From Clostridia bacterium (lineage in GTDB: Bacteria; Bacillota_A; Clostridia; Oscillospirales; CAG-272): 7,500 nt of DNA. The position numbers and the translations under genes are program-made. Below are positions 1 to 6,631 of this stretch, piece by piece; position 1 is the first letter of the stretch, and each line of letters begins with the position of its first letter. A model generated the notes under the pieces. The model was given only the letters and a program-made list of their open reading frames with translations. It searched no databases and had not been told where the DNA came from. The stretch is from the NCBI GenBank assembly GCA_017935805.1, contig JAGBGV010000332.1, positions 1-7,500 of the forward strand. The letters run 5' to 3'.

Positions 1-16
1 AACGCTGATTGACTTT

Positions 17-40
17 GAGGGATAGTTTATACTATCCCTC
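17..40 (+). terminator. Perfect hairpin upstream of oppB (terminator or attenuator-like)
   Basis: GAGGGATAGT (17-26) and ACTATCCCTC (31-40) pair perfectly over 10 bp around a TTAT loop. Only a short T run (41-43) follows before the sequence becomes mixed. The stem lies 39 nt before the oppB start, so it could be the terminator of an upstream gene. If a binding-protein gene precedes oppB in the same transcript, it could instead be a partial terminator or 3'-end stabiliser that lowers permease expression relative to the binding protein. The hairpin is seen directly; its role is inferred, and the weak T tract argues for incomplete termination. Confidence 0.55.
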
Positions 41-63
41 TTTGTCGGTTTAAATAACTGAGA

Positions 64-69
64 AAGGAG
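64..69 (+). promoter_or_regulatory. Ribosome binding site of oppB
   Basis: AAGGAG sits 10 nt before the ATG at 80 and 16 nt before a second in-frame ATG at 86. The spacing therefore favours position 80 as the start. Confidence 0.7.
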
Positions 70-79
70 ACAGCACAAA

Positions 80-1105
80 ATGTATATGTTCAAATATATA
101 TGTAAAAGAATTGGCCTCATGCTGATGACTTTTACTATTATCTTTGTAATATGCTTTGTACTCGTCAAACTTCTTCCGATAGATTATTCCGTTGGATTTG
201 GTGAGGATACAGAAAAAATCACAGCACAGCTCAAAGCCCGCGGATATGACAAGCCAATTATGGAACAGCTTGTGCAATATCTGAGACGAATCGTCCTTGA
301 CGGTGACTTCGGTATCGGTTTCAGAATGCCCGAATATCGTGGAAGAGCAGTGTGGGACGTTTTCATTGAAAAGCTTCCCCCGACTATCTTAATTAATATT
401 TACTCAACGTTACTCGCAGTACCGATCGGAATTATGCTCGGTATTTTCGCTGCGCTTAAGAAGAATAAATGGCAGGACCATCTCATCAGTACAACTGTAA
501 TGGTCTTTATCTCCGTGCCTTCGTTCGTTTATGCGACATTACTTCTCTATCTGCTTTGCTTCAAGGCAGACCTCTTGCCTCTGAGTATTGCGTCCTTTGC
601 TGACGTTATCAAGGCATACCCGGATAAGGGTCTCGTTTACACCCCCGGTACAATGAACTGGCATATGTACTTTAATAAGGAAATGTTCTTGTCAATGCTT
701 CCCGCTGTATTCAGTATGTCGTTCGGCTCCATTGCAGGTTATGCACGTTTCACTCGTGCCGAGCTTACTGAAGTATTGACAAGTGAATTTATGCTTTTGG
801 CGAGAACAAAGGGTCTTACTAAGGCTCAGGCTACCACACGTCACGCACTCCGTAACTCCATGGTACCGATCTTCCCGTCAATCGTAGGTGAATTTGTCAG
901 CGTTCTTTCCGGTTCTCTCGTAATCGAGAAGATCTTCTCCATCCCCGGCGTTGGTGGTCTCTATCTTAACGCTATCAACAGCCAGGACTACGACTTCTTT
1001 ATGATGCTGTCGGCGTTCTATTTGCTCGTCGGACTTGCTGCCGGTCTCGTTATCGACCTGTCCTACGGTGTAATTGACCCGAGAATTAGAATGGGGGCGA
1101 AATAA
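80..1105 (+). CDS. oppB: Oligopeptide/dipeptide ABC transporter permease OppB/DppB
   Basis: First of the two inner-membrane subunits of a peptide/nickel-type ABC importer. At 341 residues it is close to the family's usual size. A first membrane helix spans about residues 11-31. An extracellular stretch (about 35-100) includes the family-typical GDFG near 75-78. Further helices lie at about 104-125, 135-160, 205-225, 265-285 and 305-328. The cytoplasmic EAA loop, which docks on the ATPases, is clear at about 236-265 (EFMLLARTKGL followed by RHALRNSMVPI). The family hallmarks FSIPGVGGL (286-294) and a C-terminal DLSYGVIDPRIR (326-337) are present. Start at 80 is set by AAGGAG 10 nt upstream. 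The stop codon directly abuts the oppC start, indicating one transcript and coupled translation. The substrate cannot be read from the sequence; dipeptides, oligopeptides or nickel chelates are all possible for this family. Confidence 0.93.
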   Translation: MYMFKYICKRIGLMLMTFTIIFVICFVLVKLLPIDYSVGFGEDTEKITAQLKARGYDKPIMEQLVQYLRRIVLDGDFGIGFRMPEYRGRAVWDVFIEKLPPTILINIYSTLLAVPIGIMLGIFAALKKNKWQDHLISTTVMVFISVPSFVYATLLLYLLCFKADLLPLSIASFADVIKAYPDKGLVYTPGTMNWHMYFNKEMFLSMLPAVFSMSFGSIAGYARFTRAELTEVLTSEFMLLARTKGLTKAQATTRHALRNSMVPIFPSIVGEFVSVLSGSLVIEKIFSIPGVGGLYLNAINSQDYDFFMMLSAFYLLVGLAAGLVIDLSYGVIDPRIRMGAK

Positions 1106-2647
1106 ATGAAAGCAAGTGAATACAAAATTTCCGCTGAAAAATTCGTCTTCCACTCTACTGGTGAGAATCTTCACGACACAAAGCTGGAAACAAAGCCTAT
1201 CTCTTATATGAGAGATGCGCTTAACAGATTTACTAAAAATAAAGCGTCCATCGTTGCGTTCTTCATCATCGCACTTCTCTTCTTATTTGCGATGCTCGGT
1301 CCTATTATCTCCCCCTATCAGGTTAAGGACGAGGACATCAACTATGCATACGCACAGCCCAAAGTTAAGCTGTTCCGTGAACTGGGTATCCATTTCTGGG
1401 ACGGCGGTCAGCAGAAGGAAGTTAACAAGGCTACCTATGATCTTTACAGAGGTATCCAGGAAGAAACAGGACGTGAGGTTATCATGTCCGAGGTTACAAC
1501 CCGTGAACAGGAATACATGGGCAAGACCACAACTCTCTACTCCTTCAGACTTGACACATACAATGCTGCCGGCGTGAAGTTCATTCTTCTCAATGAGCAG
1601 CAGTATAAGGATCTCCAGGCTTACCAGGATGAAAACAATGTTCAGATCATTCTGCCCATTACTGATCCCAAGCTCAGACCTAAAGCAGAGCAGGACCAGG
1701 AAAACGCAAATATCTGGTACAGAACAAAGCTTGGCGCAGGCCGTAAGACTGAGATCGTTTACGACAAGGAAGGTAACTTCGTTCCCGTATACAAGGAAAA
1801 CGACGGCAAGGACCTCTACACCTCCAAGATGTACTGGGAAGGTGATGAAAAGCTCTACAACTATGCCGAGCCCAAGGACGGTAATATGTGGAAGATCCGC
1901 GTGGACTACAAGGAATACTACGCATATATCAACCGCGGCAAGGGAATCGAGGAGCCCGTCTTCATCTTCGGTGCCAACAACGCAGGTAAGGACATCTTCA
2001 CCTGTCTCGCATCCGGTGCACGCTTCTCCTTCATCCTCGCGCTCATCGTTGCTTCCGTTAACCTTTGTGTTGGTGCTATCTACGGTGCTATCGAAGGTTA
2101 CTATGGCGGTAAGATCGACCTTATCATGGAGAGAATCGTTGACCTTCTTGCGTCCATCCCCTTCATGATCGTAATCACACTTCTCAAGTATCACTTTGAC
2201 GCATCTCATATCGTGATCCTGTTCATTTCCTTCTTCCTGACCGGTTGGACGGGAATGGCAGCCCGCACAAGAATGCAGTTCTACCGCTTCAAGAATCAGG
2301 AATATGTTTTGGTTGCTCGAACACTGGGTGCAAGAGACCGCAGAATCATGTTCAAGCACATCTTCCCCAACGCTATCGGTACTCTTATCACAAGCTCCGT
2401 GCTTGTTATCCCGAGCGTTATCTTCTCCGAAACAAGCCTTAGCTACCTGGGCATCATCAACCTGAGCACAGGTAACATGACATCTGTGGGTACACTCCTT
2501 GCAACAGGTCAGAACTACCTGTTCACTTACCCCCACATGATCCTCTTCCCCTCAATCTTTATCAGCTTGCTGATGCTTTGTTTCAACCTCTTCGGTAACG
2601 GTCTCCGTGACGCGTTTAACCCCTCACTCAGAGGTACGGAAGAATAA
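1106..2647 (+). CDS. oppC: Oligopeptide ABC transporter permease OppC/DppC with a large extracellular insert
   Basis: Second channel subunit, partner of OppB. At 513 residues it is far longer than the usual roughly 280-320. The N-terminus is an OppC_N-like region: a cytoplasmic tail with a DALNRFTKNK stretch (37-46), then a first helix at about 48-69 ending in ISPYQ. The segment normally joining this helix to the next is about 30 residues but here spans about 75-286. It is rich in Tyr, Asp, Glu and Lys, has no membrane helix or cysteine, and should lie outside the cell. The core resumes at FIFGANNAGKDIF (287-299), equivalent to the family's GTDxxGRDxxSR motif, followed by GARFSF. The EAA loop is at 399-429 (EYVLVARTLGA, then HIFPNAIG), with later helices and a C-terminal GNGLRDAFNPSLR (497-509). 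Its ATG follows the oppB stop with no gap, and a weak GGGGG (1093-1097) may serve as binding site, so coupling is likely. I recall OppC-like proteins of about 500 residues in other Clostridia, so the insert may be lineage-typical. Confidence 0.93.
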   Translation: MKASEYKISAEKFVFHSTGENLHDTKLETKPISYMRDALNRFTKNKASIVAFFIIALLFLFAMLGPIISPYQVKDEDINYAYAQPKVKLFRELGIHFWDGGQQKEVNKATYDLYRGIQEETGREVIMSEVTTREQEYMGKTTTLYSFRLDTYNAAGVKFILLNEQQYKDLQAYQDENNVQIILPITDPKLRPKAEQDQENANIWYRTKLGAGRKTEIVYDKEGNFVPVYKENDGKDLYTSKMYWEGDEKLYNYAEPKDGNMWKIRVDYKEYYAYINRGKGIEEPVFIFGANNAGKDIFTCLASGARFSFILALIVASVNLCVGAIYGAIEGYYGGKIDLIMERIVDLLASIPFMIVITLLKYHFDASHIVILFISFFLTGWTGMAARTRMQFYRFKNQEYVLVARTLGARDRRIMFKHIFPNAIGTLITSSVLVIPSVIFSETSLSYLGIINLSTGNMTSVGTLLATGQNYLFTYPHMILFPSIFISLLMLCFNLFGNGLRDAFNPSLRGTEE

Positions 2648-2677
2648 GGAATAAACTATATTTCGATAAATTACAGT

Positions 2678-2717
2678 GCTGCATTTGCCGGGGAATCATC
2701 TTCGGCAGACGCGCAGC
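2678..2717 (+). promoter_or_regulatory. Two-tier stem-loop in the oppC-oppD gap
   Basis: This is the only sizeable gap in the operon (90 nt). An outer stem GCTGC (2678-2682)/GCAGC (2713-2717) encloses an inner stem TGCCG (2686-2690)/CGGCA (2703-2707). The structure ends just before the oppD ribosome binding site. No T run follows, so it is not an intrinsic terminator. It could be an RNA processing or stability element, or could influence oppD initiation. The pairing is seen in the sequence; the function is inferred and the stems are short. Confidence 0.35.
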
Positions 2718-2719
2718 GG

Positions 2720-2725
2720 AAAGGA
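2720..2725 (+). promoter_or_regulatory. Ribosome binding site of oppD
   Basis: AAAGGA lies 12 nt before the ATG at 2738, slightly longer than optimal spacing. It directly follows the two-tier stem-loop. Confidence 0.5.
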
Positions 2726-2737
2726 ATCGTCTGATTT

Positions 2738-4888
2738 ATGGATAAGAAATTAGAAGTAAAAAATCTCCAGATATCCTTCCGTACACAAGGTGGAATTTTG
2801 AAGGCCGTTCGAAACATCTCCTTTGATCTCGAAAAGGGAGAAACTTTGGCGATCGTTGGTGAATCCGGTTCAGGTAAATCCGTAACAAGTAAAGCTATTA
2901 TGGGTATCCTTGCCGGCAACTCCATCGTTGAAGGCGGCGAAATCTTATACGACGGACAGGATCTCTTAAAAATTTCCGAAGAAGATTATCACAAGATCCG
3001 CGGCGACAAAATTGCGATGATCTTCCAGGACCCTATGTCCAGCCTTAACCCCATCATGAGAGTTGGTCAGCAGCTTACAGAAGCTATGATCCTCAAGGCA
3101 AAGACTGGTAAGAGAAACGCTAAACACGCGTTCAACTCTATGCTCAAGACATTGGGTAGCAATATCAATGCCGCATACGCACAAGTCGGCGAAAACAAAA
3201 CCGCCGAGGTTAACGCAAAGCTTAAAAAGTTCGATAATTTCTGCATCAACGCAACAAAGCTGGAGCGCGAGTTCAACGAGGCTTACGGTAACGCGATCAC
3301 TCTTGAAGTTGACGCTGAAAACGTTGTTCTGATGCTGGAAAAGAACAAAAAGTTCGATATCGCAGCTGATATGAAGAGTCTTGCGAAGCTGATGACACAG
3401 TCTTACGACGTTGACGTTATCGCAAAGACAGCCAACACAGAAGCTGTTCACTCTGCACTTGTAAATGTTGCAAAGCAGGGCAAGAAGGCTGACGCTGCAG
3501 AGGCTCTCAAGGCAGCACGTCAGGTTTATGATCTGGCTCATGAGGCTGTTAACAAGACAAAGCCCAACTTCTTCACTCTCGGTTACTACAAAATGGCTAA
3601 TCCCGGTGCGGACCTTAACTCCATGCCTGTTGACGAAATGAACAAGATGACACGCGAGTTCCTTGATAAGGACTTCATGCTCGATTTCATCGCAACAGCA
3701 GAAAAGGGCGTTAAGTATTCTCACAACAAGTCCATTTCCCTCAAGAAGGATTGCCTCGCTGACCTTAATGCTGCTCTTGACTACTTCAAGGCAGGCAAGC
3801 TGGACGAAAAGGAATGCGCGAAGTACGAAAAGGATCTTTCTGCCAAGGTAGAGCGTGCTATTGACCGTCTCTCCGTTAAGAAGGAAAGTGTCGAATACGT
3901 ATTCCGCTCTGCTTTAACAACTGCAATTAAGGAATACTTCATTGGCGTAAAGAGAAACCCTGTTGAAGAGAAGAAATATCTCCGCAACAAGGCAAAATAC
4001 GATAGGGAAACTGCAAAGAAGGGTCGCAAGCCCGACTGGACTCTCGCTCCCCAGGTTGTTATCGACCTTGAGCTGAAGCATTCCAACATCGTAAAGGTTC
4101 TTGAAAATCTTATTGCTCACTACAACGAAGATATCGCGAAGGATTCCGCGTTCGACTCAAACGCTCGCGTTATTGAGGTTATCGACTACCTCAAGGATCA
4201 GGCGTCCAAGTTCGTTGTTAAGATGAACAAGAGAATCGCAAAGGCAAAGGCTATCAAGCTTCTTGACGAGGTTGGTATTCCCGAGCCCGCAACCCGTTTC
4301 CGTCAGTACCCCTTCGAGCTCTCCGGCGGTATGAGACAGAGAATCGTTATCGCGATCGCACTGTCCGCTAACCCCGACATCCTTATCTGTGACGAGCCCA
4401 CCACTGCTCTTGACGTTACAATTCAGGCGCAGATCCTTGAGCTTATCAACCAGATCAAGGCACAGAGAAACCTTTCCGTTATCTTCATCACTCACAACAT
4501 GGGTGTTGTTGCTAACATGGCTGACAGAATCGCTGTTATGTACGCAGGTAAGATCATTGAACACGGCACAGCTAACGAGATCTTCTACGAGCCTGCTCAT
4601 CCTTACACATGGGCGCTCCTCAGCTCTATGCCTGACCTTGAAACTACCGAAAAGCTGGAGTCCATCCCCGGTACTCCTCCGAACATGATCTATCCTCCCA
4701 AGGGAGACGCGTTCGCTGCAAGAAACAAGTACGCTCTTGAGATCGACTTCGAGGTAGAGCCTCCGCTCTTCGAGATCACCGATACTCACTATGCCGCTAC
4801 TTGGCTTCTTCACCCCAATGCACCGGCAGTTGAGATGCCTCAGCTCATTAAGGCGCGTATTGAAAGAATGAAGAAGGAGAGAGAATAA
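2738..4888 (+). CDS. oppD: Oligopeptide ABC transporter ATPase OppD with a ~375-residue insert and no Fe-S cysteines
   Basis: Cytoplasmic ATPase subunit that pairs with OppF under the OppB/OppC channel. At 716 residues it is about twice the usual 320-350. Intact motifs in order: Walker A GESGSGKS (41-48), Q-loop IFQDPMSSLNP (95-105, Gln97), signature LSGGMRQR (528-535), Walker B ILICDEP (548-554, Asp552/Glu553), D-loop ALD (557-559) and switch His586 (ITHN). The Q-loop and signature are normally about 60 residues apart but here about 430. The extra block runs from about residue 119 to 500 and is Lys/Ala/Glu/Asp-rich and mostly helical by composition. The frame continues smoothly into the normal IKLLDEVGIPEPATRFRQYPFELSGG region, so this is an in-frame domain insertion, not a frameshift. 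The oligopeptide C-terminal extension is present (AHPYTWALLSSMPDLE, 620-635; GTPPNMIYPPKG, 645-656). The four cysteines that usually hold a [4Fe-4S] cluster are Asp657, Asn663, Asp670 and Thr688. Base composition of the insert resembles its flanks. Confidence 0.93.
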   Translation: MDKKLEVKNLQISFRTQGGILKAVRNISFDLEKGETLAIVGESGSGKSVTSKAIMGILAGNSIVEGGEILYDGQDLLKISEEDYHKIRGDKIAMIFQDPMSSLNPIMRVGQQLTEAMILKAKTGKRNAKHAFNSMLKTLGSNINAAYAQVGENKTAEVNAKLKKFDNFCINATKLEREFNEAYGNAITLEVDAENVVLMLEKNKKFDIAADMKSLAKLMTQSYDVDVIAKTANTEAVHSALVNVAKQGKKADAAEALKAARQVYDLAHEAVNKTKPNFFTLGYYKMANPGADLNSMPVDEMNKMTREFLDKDFMLDFIATAEKGVKYSHNKSISLKKDCLADLNAALDYFKAGKLDEKECAKYEKDLSAKVERAIDRLSVKKESVEYVFRSALTTAIKEYFIGVKRNPVEEKKYLRNKAKYDRETAKKGRKPDWTLAPQVVIDLELKHSNIVKVLENLIAHYNEDIAKDSAFDSNARVIEVIDYLKDQASKFVVKMNKRIAKAKAIKLLDEVGIPEPATRFRQYPFELSGGMRQRIVIAIALSANPDILICDEPTTALDVTIQAQILELINQIKAQRNLSVIFITHNMGVVANMADRIAVMYAGKIIEHGTANEIFYEPAHPYTWALLSSMPDLETTEKLESIPGTPPNMIYPPKGDAFAARNKYALEIDFEVEPPLFEITDTHYAATWLLHPNAPAVEMPQLIKARIERMKKERE
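4874..4879 (+). promoter_or_regulatory. Ribosome binding site of oppF inside the oppD 3' end
   Basis: AAGGAG encodes part of the last codons of oppD and lies 10 nt before the oppF ATG at 4890. It fixes the oppF start one base after the oppD stop. Confidence 0.7.
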
Positions 4889-4889
4889 A

Positions 4890-5978
4890 ATGGCAGAAAA
4901 AGAAGTTTTGTTAAGTGTTCAGAATCTCCAGCAGTATTTCAAACTCGGCAAACGTGAGCTCAAGGCGGTTGACAACGTAAGCTTTGACATTTACAAGGGC
5001 GAAGTTTTCGGTCTTGTAGGTGAGTCCGGCTGCGGTAAGACTACTACCGGTCGTTCCATTATCCGACTTTATGACATCACAGGCGGCTCCGTTTACTATA
5101 AGGGCGAGCGTATCTGCGCAGGTACACGCTCTTACAAGGACGCTATAAAGCAGGCACGCCGTGATTATGCTGAAAAGAAGATCACCAAGGAAGAGCTTGA
5201 AGAGATCGTTGCGAAGAATCGCGCAGAGATCAAGTCTGCTCAGGCAGATCACAACAAGTGGTCCCGTTCCGCAGGCAAGAACCAGCTCACAAATGAGATC
5301 CAGATGATCTTCCAGGACCCTATCGCTTCCCTTGACCCCCGTATGACAGTCCGCGACATCATCGCTGAAGGTCTTATTATCCGCGGTATCAAGGATAAGG
5401 AATACATTGACAAGCAGGTTTACAAGATTCTTGAAACTGTTGGTCTCGTACAGGAGCACGCATCCCGTTATCCTCACGAGTTCTCCGGCGGTCAGCGTCA
5501 GCGTATCGGTATTGCCCGCGCTGTTATCATGAATCCCGAGCTTATCATTGCGGACGAACCTATCTCTGCTCTTGACGTATCCATTCAGGCACAGGTTATC
5601 AACCTTCTGAATGAGCTGAGCGAAAAGATGGGTCTGACGATCATGTTCATCGCCCACGACCTTGCGGTTGTTAAGTACTTCTCTAACAGAATTGCCGTTA
5701 TGTACTACGGTAAGATCGTTGAGCTTGGTACAAGTGATGAGCTGTTTGCACATCCTTTCCATCCTTACACACGTTCACTCCTCTCCGCTATTCCTCTCCC
5801 TGACCCGATCACTGAGAAGAACAGAAAGAGAATCGTGTACAACCCCATGCTCGACCACGACTATTCCAAGGAACAGCCGAAGATGCAAGAGGTTTATCCC
5901 GGTCACTTCGTGCTCTGCAACACAGAGGAGCTTGAAAAATACCGTAAGGAATTAGAGGAAACAGAAGCTAACAAATGA
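4890..5978 (+). CDS. oppF: Oligopeptide ABC transporter ATPase OppF
   Basis: Second ATPase of the importer (362 residues). Motifs in order: Walker A GESGCGKT (44-51), Q-loop MIFQDPIASLDPRMTV (139-154, Gln142), signature EFSGGQRQR (197-205), Walker B LIIADEP (218-224, Asp222/Glu223), D-loop ALD (227-229) and switch His256 (IAHD). Walker A lysine to Q-loop is 92 residues rather than the usual 45-50. The extra stretch (about 78-128) is strongly charged and coiled-coil-like, with many Lys, Glu and Ala. The C-terminus, HPYTRSLLSAIPLPDP (291-306) then ENRKR-like NRKRIVYNP and a PGHFVLCN segment (337-344), matches the cluster-free AmiF/OppF type known from streptococci and lactobacilli. It lacks a four-cysteine motif, which is normal for that type. 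It follows oppD by one base, and its last codons overlap the start of the next gene. Confidence 0.94.
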   Translation: MAEKEVLLSVQNLQQYFKLGKRELKAVDNVSFDIYKGEVFGLVGESGCGKTTTGRSIIRLYDITGGSVYYKGERICAGTRSYKDAIKQARRDYAEKKITKEELEEIVAKNRAEIKSAQADHNKWSRSAGKNQLTNEIQMIFQDPIASLDPRMTVRDIIAEGLIIRGIKDKEYIDKQVYKILETVGLVQEHASRYPHEFSGGQRQRIGIARAVIMNPELIIADEPISALDVSIQAQVINLLNELSEKMGLTIMFIAHDLAVVKYFSNRIAVMYYGKIVELGTSDELFAHPFHPYTRSLLSAIPLPDPITEKNRKRIVYNPMLDHDYSKEQPKMQEVYPGHFVLCNTEELEKYRKELEETEANK

Positions 5979-6364
5979 GATCATTCAGAAAATATCTGAT
6001 CACCATGGTGGCAGGCTTACTCTGCGCCGGGCTGATTGCTTATTCAAAGAACATCTTTGCAGTGACATCTCCGGAGACTATCTTTCACATACTGTGTGAC
6101 AGCTTCTTCGTTGTGGGTGTTGTAATAACAGGTCTTGGACTTTTGATCTTTTCAACAAATGAAGGCACTTTCGACATGCTTGTCTACGGTGTCACCTCGT
6201 TTATTGATATGTTCAGAAAAGTCAGCCGCAAGAAATACGACACATTCTACGACTACAGAGCCGCACACCAGGAAAAGAAGATCGGTTTTGGATTTATGCT
6301 GATCTGCGGACTCATTTTTATAGTGATAGCGTTCATAATGTATCTGCTTTACAGAAAATATTAA
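5975..6364 (+). CDS. Small three-helix membrane protein, DUF3899-like
   Basis: A 129-residue protein of unknown function. Three hydrophobic helices lie at about 7-26, 41-60 and 104-126. The loop between helices 2 and 3 carries a conserved-looking STNEGTFDMLVYG (60-72) and a basic/aromatic RKKYDTFYDYRAAHQEKK (85-102). The layout and these motifs fit my memory of the Firmicutes DUF3899 family, but I cannot run a profile search. The ATG overlaps the oppF stop as ATGA, and no well-spaced binding site precedes it (AGAGGAA is about 14 nt away). Translation is therefore probably coupled to oppF. It is the last gene before a strong terminator, so it is co-transcribed with the transporter. A role in assembling or regulating the importer is possible but unproven. 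Confidence 0.8.
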   Translation: MRSFRKYLITMVAGLLCAGLIAYSKNIFAVTSPETIFHILCDSFFVVGVVITGLGLLIFSTNEGTFDMLVYGVTSFIDMFRKVSRKKYDTFYDYRAAHQEKKIGFGFMLICGLIFIVIAFIMYLLYRKY

Positions 6365-6405
6365 AAAAATTATCCCTTCAAGGTAAAACTTGGAGGGATT
6401 TTTTT
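6363..6405 (+). terminator. Strong bidirectional intrinsic terminator of the opp operon (copy 1)
   Basis: ATCCCTTCAAG (6372-6382) pairs with CTTGGAGGGAT (6389-6399) over 11 bp with one G-U, around a GTAAAA loop. Seven T residues follow (6399-6405), which is a classic terminator. Seven A residues precede the stem (6363-6369), so it would also terminate minus-strand transcription. It begins at the stop codon of the small membrane protein gene. Confidence 0.92.
6366..6404 (+). repeat. Direct repeat containing the terminator, copy 1
   Basis: A 39-nt stretch, AAAATT through the T run, is identical to 6632-6670, exactly 266 bp downstream. Similarity continues a little past the T run (TTGTGTAGAAAATA here, TTGTGTAAAATA there). 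Confidence 0.95.
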
Positions 6406-6485
6406 GTGTTGTGTAGAAAATAACACGTCAAAATTTCTAATTTACAAACAGACAAGAAAATAACTCCTTCGTAGTCGGGTGAGAG

Positions 6486-6512
6486 AGAGCATCACAATAA
6501 TTATGGTGCTCT
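6486..6512 (+). repeat. Short hairpin in the intergenic region
   Basis: AGAGCATCA (6486-6494) pairs with TGGTGCTCT (6504-6512) over 9 bp with one G-U, around a 9-nt AT-rich loop. It precedes the CAGAC/CCTTCC hairpin pair and may belong to the same repeat element. Confidence 0.5.
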
Positions 6513-6525
6513 ATTAAGTAACGCA

Positions 6526-6578
6526 GGCTCCTTCCGTCAGACTTCGTCTGCCACCTTCCTCCCGGAGGAAGGCTTTTT
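6526..6578 (+). repeat. Palindromic dispersed-repeat-like element with two adjacent hairpins
   Basis: The first hairpin is CAGAC-TTC-GTCTG (6538-6550). The second is CCTTCCT (6554-6560) with AGGAAGG (6566-6572), followed by CTTTTT (6573-6578), so it could also end transcription. A leading CCTTCC (6530-6535) could alternatively pair with the last GGAAGG and enclose both. From memory, very similar GTCAG...CTGCCACCTTCCTC...GAGGAAGG units recur between genes of gut Clostridia. I cannot confirm that here, as only one copy is in the window. Confidence 0.6.
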
Positions 6579-6631
6579 ATATGCTCATATCAGCTTCATC
6601 ATCATAACGTGGCAATCTCGGAGATTTATGT

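Noticed and set aside
9..33. Promoter with TTGACT (9-14) and TATACT (28-33)
   Set aside because: The spacing is only 13 nt against the usual 16-18, and TATACT falls inside the perfect hairpin.
1283..2536. Long open frame on the minus strand opposite oppC (about 417 codons)
   Set aside because: It lies wholly antisense to a gene with clear permease motifs. Its translation has no recognisable domain and is rich in Cys, Val and Asp, as expected from reading biased codons backwards.
3092..4237. OppD insert as an intein or intron
   Set aside because: There is no Cys/Ser at a splice-like start, no His-Asn followed by Cys/Ser/Thr at the end, and no endonuclease motif. The frame is continuous and the insert lies in the helical subdomain rather than in a catalytic motif.
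4911..5762. Long open frame on the minus strand opposite oppF (about 283 codons)
   Set aside because: It mirrors a gene with complete ATPase motifs; the absence of stops follows from the codon bias of oppF.
6470..6580. tRNA or other structured RNA gene
   Set aside because: Several hairpins occur, but there is no acceptor stem, T-arm motif or CCA end, and the stems are better explained as palindromic repeats.
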